NCBI RefSeq assembly: GCF_018219815.1
Contig: NZ_JADMKU010000019.1
Coordinates: forward strand, 1 to 64,000
Reading direction: 5' to 3'
DNA from: Thalassovita aquimarina
Lineage (GTDB): Bacteria > Pseudomonadota > Alphaproteobacteria > Rhodobacterales > Rhodobacteraceae
DNA: 64,000 bases
Part shown: positions 59,525 through 64,000 of the stretch, one piece after another
Position numbering within the stretch: the stretch's first letter is position 1
Layout of the letters: each line of letters opens with the position of its first letter
Notes under the pieces: generated by a model
Databases searched by the model: none
What the model was told of the DNA's origin: nothing
What the model saw: the letters and a program-made list of their open reading frames with translations, nothing else
Made by a program: the position numbers and the translations under genes

Positions 59525-60143
59525 GCGGCAGCATCATCAGCATCGCGGGCGAATCGAACCACAGATGCAAAGGCCCACTGATTTCGTTCGAGGTGCCGAC
59601 CCGCCCGTCGGGGGCGAAATGCAGCCCCTCGATCGGCCAGCGCAGCCCCGCCGAGCGCCCGGTGACAGCCGCCATCGGGAACAGCGACACCAGGGTGCCG
59701 ACGGCCAGGTCCAGCCGCAATTCGGGCGGCGCGACGAAGCTGATCAGTTCCGGCCCCAGCAGGATGCAGCGCCTCTCGGGGCGGCGCACCATCGCGTTGA
59801 ACGCGGCCATCTGGTGATCCACCCGGCTGCCGTCGAATCCGGCGCCCAGCACCAGCGGCGCATCGATATGGCGCAGGCATTTGTCGAAATCGGTACTGTC
59901 TTGTTCGGCGATGGGATGCAGACGGTCTTCGGGAATCGCGACCCGCGCCGCCTCAGACAGGCTGTCGAAATCGCCGATCACCGCGACCGGATCCAGCCCC
60001 AGTTGCAGGGCCACGTTGGCACCGCCATCGGCACAGACCACGTCGGGCGCCAAGGCCAGCGCCGCCTCGATCGCCTGTTCCGGAACGGTTCCCGCACCGA
60101 TCAGAGTCACCGGAGAGGTGGAAAAAACAATTGCGTCATTCAT
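59457..60143 (-). CDS. Thiamine pyrophosphokinase (thiamine diphosphokinase)
   Basis: A 228-residue enzyme transferring pyrophosphate from ATP to thiamine. Motifs VCADGGANVALQLG, VIGDFDSL, EQDSTDFDKCLRH and GAGFDGSRVDHQMAAFNA are the nucleotide and metal sites of the TPK fold. The ATG at 60143 precedes MNDAIVF; the ribosome binding site is poor, and a start at 60188 is an alternative. The 3' end overlaps the oppositely oriented transporter gene, so convergent transcription would produce antisense overlap. Confidence 0.9.
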   Translation of the reverse strand: MNDAIVFSTSPVTLIGAGTVPEQAIEAALALAPDVVCADGGANVALQLGLDPVAVIGDFDSLSEAARVAIPEDRLHPIAEQDSTDFDKCLRHIDAPLVLGAGFDGSRVDHQMAAFNAMVRRPERRCILLGPELISFVAPPELRLDLAVGTLVSLFPMAAVTGRSAGLRWPIEGLHFAPDGRVGTSNEISGPLHLWFDSPAMLMMLPLTELEPAAAALSQAPAWPVHAG

Positions 60144-60280
60144 AGGGGGATTACTGCCCGGTTTGGAAACAGACCACAATATGGTCACAAAATGATACGG
60201 TAAAAATCCAAGATTCGGTCAGCTTTCGGCGGGATACGAATGGTATTCAATTAAGCCAGAGGCAGAAAAAGGCGAGTTCA

Positions 60281-62248
60281 ATGGTTTCGAACAGCAAAGT
60301 TTTGACGGTTTCCTACGGCACGTTTTCGTGCACCTTGGAAGGGTTCGACGATTCCTTCGAGACGATGAAGGCGATCGCGGAATATTTCCGCGACCTGGCC
60401 GCGGATGATCGTTATTTCGGGGCCGAACCGCCGACGCCAGATGCCGACATGCTTGCCCGGATCGCCGAACGCGAAATCGAACGCCGTGTGCAGGCCCGCG
60501 CGGAAAGCGGTGCAATCGTTCTGACCGCCGCAGCCAGCGCCCCTGCCCCTGCCGAACAAGCCCCTGCAGAAGAAGAACCGGAAACCGCCGAAACCGCGCC
60601 TGAACCGGTTGCCGAGGAAGCCCCCCTCGCGCCCGAAATCGAAGAACCCGCTGCCCCCGCTGCCGGGGAACCGGCAGAAACCGTTTCCGGACCGGAAACC
60701 GCCGAGGCCGGGGAATCCGCCGCCGAAGATCTGCCCGTGGTGGAAACCCAGCCTGACGCCGTGGCCGAACCGGAAATTGAAACCCAGGCCGCGCCGGCCC
60801 CCGATGCTGCCGTCAGTCTGCTCGATGACAGCAGTGTCGCGGCCAAGCTCGACCGCATCCGCGCGGTCGTTTCGCGCGGCAGGCCAGCATCGGAGGAACC
60901 GGATTACACCGAAGATGAGCATGCCGAGGATTTCCTGTCCGAAGCCGTCGAACAGATCGAGGACGTGATCGAAGCCGACGATCAGGCCGAACTGGACGCC
61001 GAGGAGGTGGAGGAAGAAAACTTCTCCTCGATCATCGCAACCGTGCAGAAAGCCAAGGCGGAACCCGCCGAAAAGGCTTCGGAAGAGGCAGAGGACAGCC
61101 TGAACGGCGCTTTGGAGCAAGCCGCCGAACTGGAGACCAGCGAGGAAGCCGAAGCCGAAGCCGAAGCCGAAGCCGAAGCCGAAGCCGAAGCCGAAGCCGA
61201 AGCCGAAGCCGAAGCCGAAGCCGAAGCCGAAGAAGCGCGTGTCGAGACCGAAGAAGAGGTCAAGCCCGTGGTGGAACCGGTGCGCCCGGTCCGTCCTGTC
61301 CGTCCGGTGCGCGTGCTGAAGATGAAGCGTGCCGATTTCGAAGCGGCGCTGGAAACCGGCCAGCTGGAAGAGGAACAGGGCGAAGCCCCCGAAACCTCGC
61401 TGAGCCCCGAAGACGAGGCCGACCTGCTGCGCGAACTGGCCGAGGTCGAAGCGGAATTCGCCAAGGATGCGGAAGCGGACGAAAATGAGGACGAGCTTCG
61501 CTCGATCTTCGACGCGGGCGAAGAAGAAACCGTCTCGCAGGAACCGGGCCGCGCCCAGCTGGAAGAACCCGATCTGTCGCGCCTCATGGCCAAGACCCAG
61601 TCCGAAATGGACAGCCCCGAAGGCGCCAACCGGCGCAAGGCCATCGCCCATCTACGCGCCGCGGTCGAGGCGACCCGCGCCGAAACAGAAGCGGGCGGCG
61701 GTCTGAAGCGGGTTGCAGATAATGCTGACGCGTTCCGCGACGACCTCAACAGCGTGGTGCGCCCGCACCACCCGACCGGGTCGAAGAAAACCTCGGTTCG
61801 CCCCGACCCGGTCCGTCCGGCGCCTCTCAAGCTGGTGGCGTCGCAGCGGATCGATACCGCGCCCGAAACCGCCGCGCCGCAACCCGCCATTCAGGTGAAA
61901 CCCCGCCGGGTGCATCTGAACCGGGACACCAGGCATTCCACGCGGGATGCTGCGGATCAGTACAGCAACTTCCCCGAATTCGCCGAAGCGAAAGGCGCCG
62001 AAACGCTGTCCGATCTTCTGGAAGCGGCGGCGGCTTACCTGTCCTATGTGGAAGGCCATGAACAGTTTTCGCGGCCGCAGCTGATGAACAAGGCGCGCCA
62101 GGTCGAGGACCTGAGCTTCAGCCGCGAAGACGGGCTGCGCTCCTTCGGGCAGCTGCTGCGCGAAGGCAAGATCGAGAAACTGCAGGGCGGTCGCTTCACG
62201 GTGTCCGATCAGATCGGCTTCAAGCCCGAAAACCGCGCTGCCGGCTAA
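60281..62248 (+). CDS. Long acidic protein with Glu-Ala repeat, unknown function
   Basis: A 655-residue protein with no signal peptide. A conserved-looking N-terminal block (about 1-65: KVLTVSYGTFSCTLEGFDDS, AIAEYFRDLAADDRYFG) is followed by ~500 residues of acidic, Pro/Ala/Glu-rich, presumably disordered sequence. This includes a Glu-Ala tract from residue 289 encoded by tandem GAAGCC, and a PVRPVRPVRP stretch near 340. A compact C-terminal domain (about 575-650: LLEAAAAYLSYVEGHEQFSR, FSREDGLRSFGQLLREGKIE) closes it. Two folded ends joined by a long charged linker suggest a scaffold; I know no function. The start is preceded by AAAGGCG. Confidence 0.85.
   Translation: MVSNSKVLTVSYGTFSCTLEGFDDSFETMKAIAEYFRDLAADDRYFGAEPPTPDADMLARIAEREIERRVQARAESGAIVLTAAASAPAPAEQAPAEEEPETAETAPEPVAEEAPLAPEIEEPAAPAAGEPAETVSGPETAEAGESAAEDLPVVETQPDAVAEPEIETQAAPAPDAAVSLLDDSSVAAKLDRIRAVVSRGRPASEEPDYTEDEHAEDFLSEAVEQIEDVIEADDQAELDAEEVEEENFSSIIATVQKAKAEPAEKASEEAEDSLNGALEQAAELETSEEAEAEAEAEAEAEAEAEAEAEAEAEAEAEEARVETEEEVKPVVEPVRPVRPVRPVRVLKMKRADFEAALETGQLEEEQGEAPETSLSPEDEADLLRELAEVEAEFAKDAEADENEDELRSIFDAGEEETVSQEPGRAQLEEPDLSRLMAKTQSEMDSPEGANRRKAIAHLRAAVEATRAETEAGGGLKRVADNADAFRDDLNSVVRPHHPTGSKKTSVRPDPVRPAPLKLVASQRIDTAPETAAPQPAIQVKPRRVHLNRDTRHSTRDAADQYSNFPEFAEAKGAETLSDLLEAAAAYLSYVEGHEQFSRPQLMNKARQVEDLSFSREDGLRSFGQLLREGKIEKLQGGRFTVSDQIGFKPENRAAG
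61145..61228 (+). repeat. (GAAGCC)14 tandem hexanucleotide repeat
   Basis: Fourteen perfect copies of GAAGCC (84 bases) lie in frame in the long acidic protein gene and encode a Glu-Ala repeat. Copy-number change by slippage would lengthen or shorten the product by two residues per unit without shifting the frame. Confidence 0.97.
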
Positions 62249-62249
62249 G

Positions 62250-62289
62250 CCCGCCAGACGCCCCACCCGCCCGGTCGCTTTCTGGCGGG
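62250..62289. terminator. Possible hairpin between convergent genes
   Basis: CCCGCCAGA and TCTGGCGGG form a 9-bp stem with a 22-base loop between the acidic-protein gene and the cyclase gene. No clear T-tract follows. Confidence 0.35.
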
Positions 62290-62290
62290 G

Positions 62291-63271
62291 TCAGCCTGCC
62301 GCGTGGAAATGCAATCGCGCGCGTCCGCTGCGCTTGGAAAAATAGAGCGCCGCATCGGCATCCGCCATCATCCTGGCCGGATCCGGCTTGCCGTAATCCA
62401 CCGATCGCGCAATCCCGATGCTGGCCGAGACATGACAGGGCTTGCCCTTGAACCGGATCGGCTGTTCCAGCCGGGACAACAGGCGACCGGCCACCGACTG
62501 TAATTTCCCCCTGTCCGTCATGCCCTGGAAAATCAGCAGGAATTCGTCGCCACCGATGCGGAACGCCGTGTCCTCCTCGCGCGTCAGACCGGCCATGATC
62601 CGCGCCACCTCTTGCAGCACATGATCGCCAGCGGCATGGCCCATCGTGTCGTTGATGGCCTTGAAGTGATCCAGGTCCAGGTGCATCAGTGAAAATTCGA
62701 TCCCGTTTTCGACCAAGCGGGGCAGGATGTTGTTCATCGCGCGGCGGTTCTTCAGCCCGGTCAACGTATCGGTGAATGCCCGTTCCTCCGCCGCGATCTT
62801 GGCCCCCTGCAGCCGCGAATTCAGACGTTGGCTGGCATCCATCGCGGCGGTTTTCGCCTCGATCAGATAAAGCATGTCGACGGTCAGGTCGGTCGCGGCA
62901 AAATCTTTCGCGCTGAGTGCGTAATCGCTCACCCCATCCTGAACCGGCATGCGGAAGGACAGGTTCAGGACCGACGCCGCCCCCAACGGGGCCAGAACGC
63001 CATTCAGCGCCGTTTTCGGCGGTTGGGCAAACCGCAACTGCAGCTTGCCCCCCGCCTGCGCCCGGAGCGCCGACACCCGATCGATAGCGCGCGGCCGCAG
63101 CACTTCGAACAGGTCGAAAAGGCAAACACCACGAAGGTCGCGGTCTGGCCGCAGCTTGGCCAGGGTGGGGCCGGCATGGGTGATCCGGCCCTTGTGATCG
63201 ATCTGCAGATGCATCGGCATCAACGTGTCCAACAGGGGCGTCACGTCCGTCCCTTGCGCGATACAGGTCAT
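62291..63271 (-). CDS. HNOBA-GGDEF diguanylate cyclase
   Basis: A 326-residue cytoplasmic cyclase making c-di-GMP. The N-terminal ~110 residues (LMPMHLQIDHKGRITHAGPT, FDLFEVLRPRAI) match the HNOBA (H-NOX-associated, PAS-like) domain. A helical linker (about 130-165) leads to a GGDEF domain with TLTGLKNRRAM and the intact RIGGDEF signature (240-244). An RxxD inhibitory site (REED, 231-234) lies five residues before GGDEF, so product inhibition is likely. The ATG overlaps the stop of the H-NOX-like gene by 4 bases, indicating that the two proteins act as a sensor-output pair. Confidence 0.93.
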   Translation of the reverse strand: MTCIAQGTDVTPLLDTLMPMHLQIDHKGRITHAGPTLAKLRPDRDLRGVCLFDLFEVLRPRAIDRVSALRAQAGGKLQLRFAQPPKTALNGVLAPLGAASVLNLSFRMPVQDGVSDYALSAKDFAATDLTVDMLYLIEAKTAAMDASQRLNSRLQGAKIAAEERAFTDTLTGLKNRRAMNNILPRLVENGIEFSLMHLDLDHFKAINDTMGHAAGDHVLQEVARIMAGLTREEDTAFRIGGDEFLLIFQGMTDRGKLQSVAGRLLSRLEQPIRFKGKPCHVSASIGIARSVDYGKPDPARMMADADAALYFSKRSGRARLHFHAAG

Positions 63272-63852
63272 AGCCCGGCGCCCAGTTCGAAACTGCGCCC
63301 CTCGGCGAAGGTGCCTTCCACCAAGGAGATTTTGATCAGGTCGCGGCCCGGGCCTTTTTCCACGAAATCCAGACACACCAGCGCCCCGTAATCATCGGCC
63401 ATGGTGCGCAGTATCCCCAGCAAGGCACAGGCGAAACAGGGATGGTCGGCCTTGCACATTAGACAGAACAGATCCCGCCCGCACTCCCGCAGCTCCAGTT
63501 GCGGAAGTTCCAGGTCGGGCACCGCCATGCGCGCCCGATCCGGCAGATCCTCGAGCGATTGCAGGAATTCCTCGAACGTCGCGCCGCCGAAACGCAACAG
63601 GCGACGTACTGCCTCGGTATTGGGGTGGGACACCAGATAGGTGCCGATATCTTCACACAGTTCTTCCTGCGGTTTCGACAGGGACGCGCCGAGCGCGGCC
63701 AGCACATCGTCGGTCAGCGTATCGTCATAGGTCAGCATTGCCTCGAACCGGGGCGGATCAATCCCGGCGTCGCGGGCGACCGCCAGCCAACAGTCCTCGC
63801 CATAGGTATCGCGCACAAAACACTGGATCGCGCGGTTGATGAGTCCGTGCAT
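63268..63852 (-). CDS. H-NOX (HNOB)-like protein lacking the heme ligand
   Basis: A 194-residue soluble protein starting MHGLINRAIQCFVRDTYG, the typical H-NOX N-terminus, with LRFGGATFEEFLQSLEDL before the proximal-ligand site. Where H-NOX proteins have the heme-binding His (in an L-H-D/E-like context), this one has Pro104 (LPDRAR). The YxSxR propionate motif is not recognisable; instead C124, C130, C133, H137, C139 and C142 cluster within 19 residues. Classic H-NOX proteins sense NO or O2 through heme and control partner cyclases or kinases. Here heme binding is doubtful and a metal or redox cysteine site is inferred. It is coupled to the HNOBA-GGDEF gene by a 4-base overlap. Confidence 0.85.
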   Translation of the reverse strand: MHGLINRAIQCFVRDTYGEDCWLAVARDAGIDPPRFEAMLTYDDTLTDDVLAALGASLSKPQEELCEDIGTYLVSHPNTEAVRRLLRFGGATFEEFLQSLEDLPDRARMAVPDLELPQLELRECGRDLFCLMCKADHPCFACALLGILRTMADDYGALVCLDFVEKGPGRDLIKISLVEGTFAEGRSFELGAGL

Positions 63853-63971
63853 TCGCCAAACATCCCACATCTTCGTTGCGACAGTCTGGTCGATGAGGGG
63901 TTAACAAAGCAAAAACGCCGTCTGGGCATCGCTGTTGGTTGCAACCGGGGCACGCCGCCGCGGCGAAGGCT

Positions 63972-64000
63972 TCAGGCCGCGCCTCGGTCCAGCCAGGCCG
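63972..64000 (-). CDS. Possible 3' end of a gene running off the right edge
   Basis: On the minus strand the last bases can be read as ...AWLDRGAA followed by TGA at 63972-63974. This would be the C-terminus of a gene located to the right of the window. Only nine codons are visible, so the call is tentative. Confidence 0.25.

Noticed and set aside
61145-61228. CRISPR-like array
   Set aside because: The 6-base unit is contiguous without spacers and codes for Glu-Ala.

Overview
The window is chromosomal DNA from an alphaproteobacterium, most likely a member of the Rhodobacterales (Roseobacter/Paracoccaceae group). The evidence is the high-GC coding style, the cytochrome c2 next to an aa3-type oxidase subunit I, the type 2 ArgC, FolE2, the glyQ/glyS pair with a small gene between them, a SAM-II riboswitch in front of metZ, and an hflK-hflC-DUF2065-degQ cluster. 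Almost all of it is core, densely packed housekeeping sequence. Only the first ~0.7 kb looks foreign: a lower-GC, C-terminally truncated tyrosine integrase lies directly behind tRNA-Leu(GAG), which marks the edge of an integrated element extending to the left of the window.

Layout. 1-0.8 kb: integrase remnant and tRNA-Leu. 0.9-5.4 kb: secreted peptidoglycan-binding-like protein, lipB, NadE-like ATP pyrophosphatase, argC. 5.6-8.8 kb: cytochrome c2, ctaD with an FNR-type box, DUF2244 protein. 8.9-15.6 kb: YqeY, carA, a glycosyltransferase interrupted by an in-frame TGA, a GntR regulator, a HAD nucleotidase, a small membrane protein, a UbiH-type hydroxylase. 15.8-19.8 kb: chemoreceptor, an 0.8 kb gap, a class V aminotransferase. 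19.9-24.8 kb: two overlapping Lrp/AsnC regulators divergent from ilvC, then folP, folB and a SleB-type hydrolase. 25-31.4 kb: ppdK, glyS, unknown gene, glyQ. 31.5-38.3 kb: a catalytically degenerate trypsin-fold protein, trkH, small proteins, folE2, metZ with SAM-II riboswitch. 38.6-50.4 kb: GST, yciB, DMT transporter, ftsY, YhhN, AlkB-like monooxygenase, xseA, purD, PAS-LuxR regulator, FG-GAP protein, ferredoxin, lipoprotein. 50.5-57 kb: degQ, DUF2065, hflC, hflK, gor, rpiA. 57-64 kb: sdaA, DMT transporter, thiamine pyrophosphokinase, a long acidic protein with a 14-copy hexanucleotide repeat, and an HNOBA-GGDEF diguanylate cyclase coupled to an H-NOX-like protein.

Functional themes: respiration (cytochrome c2 to CtaD), folate synthesis (FolE2, FolB, FolP), translation (GlyQS, FtsY, tRNA-Leu), membrane proteolysis and quality control (HflKC, DegQ), and sulfur amino-acid and SAM homeostasis (MetZ under SAM-II control).

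The most unusual items are: (i) the H-NOX-like protein at 63.3-63.9 kb, which has Pro at the position of the heme-ligating His, lacks the YxSxR motif and carries a dense Cys/His cluster, while still overlapping an HNOBA-GGDEF cyclase gene; (ii) the protein at 31.6-33.3 kb, in which all three positions of the serine-protease triad are replaced; (iii) the in-frame TGA in an otherwise intact glycosyltransferase gene; (iv) a SAM-II leader in which mutually exclusive hairpins can be drawn; (v) the (GAAGCC)14 tract; and (vi) two families of short palindromic intergenic repeats. No CRISPR array, rRNA gene or insertion sequence was seen.
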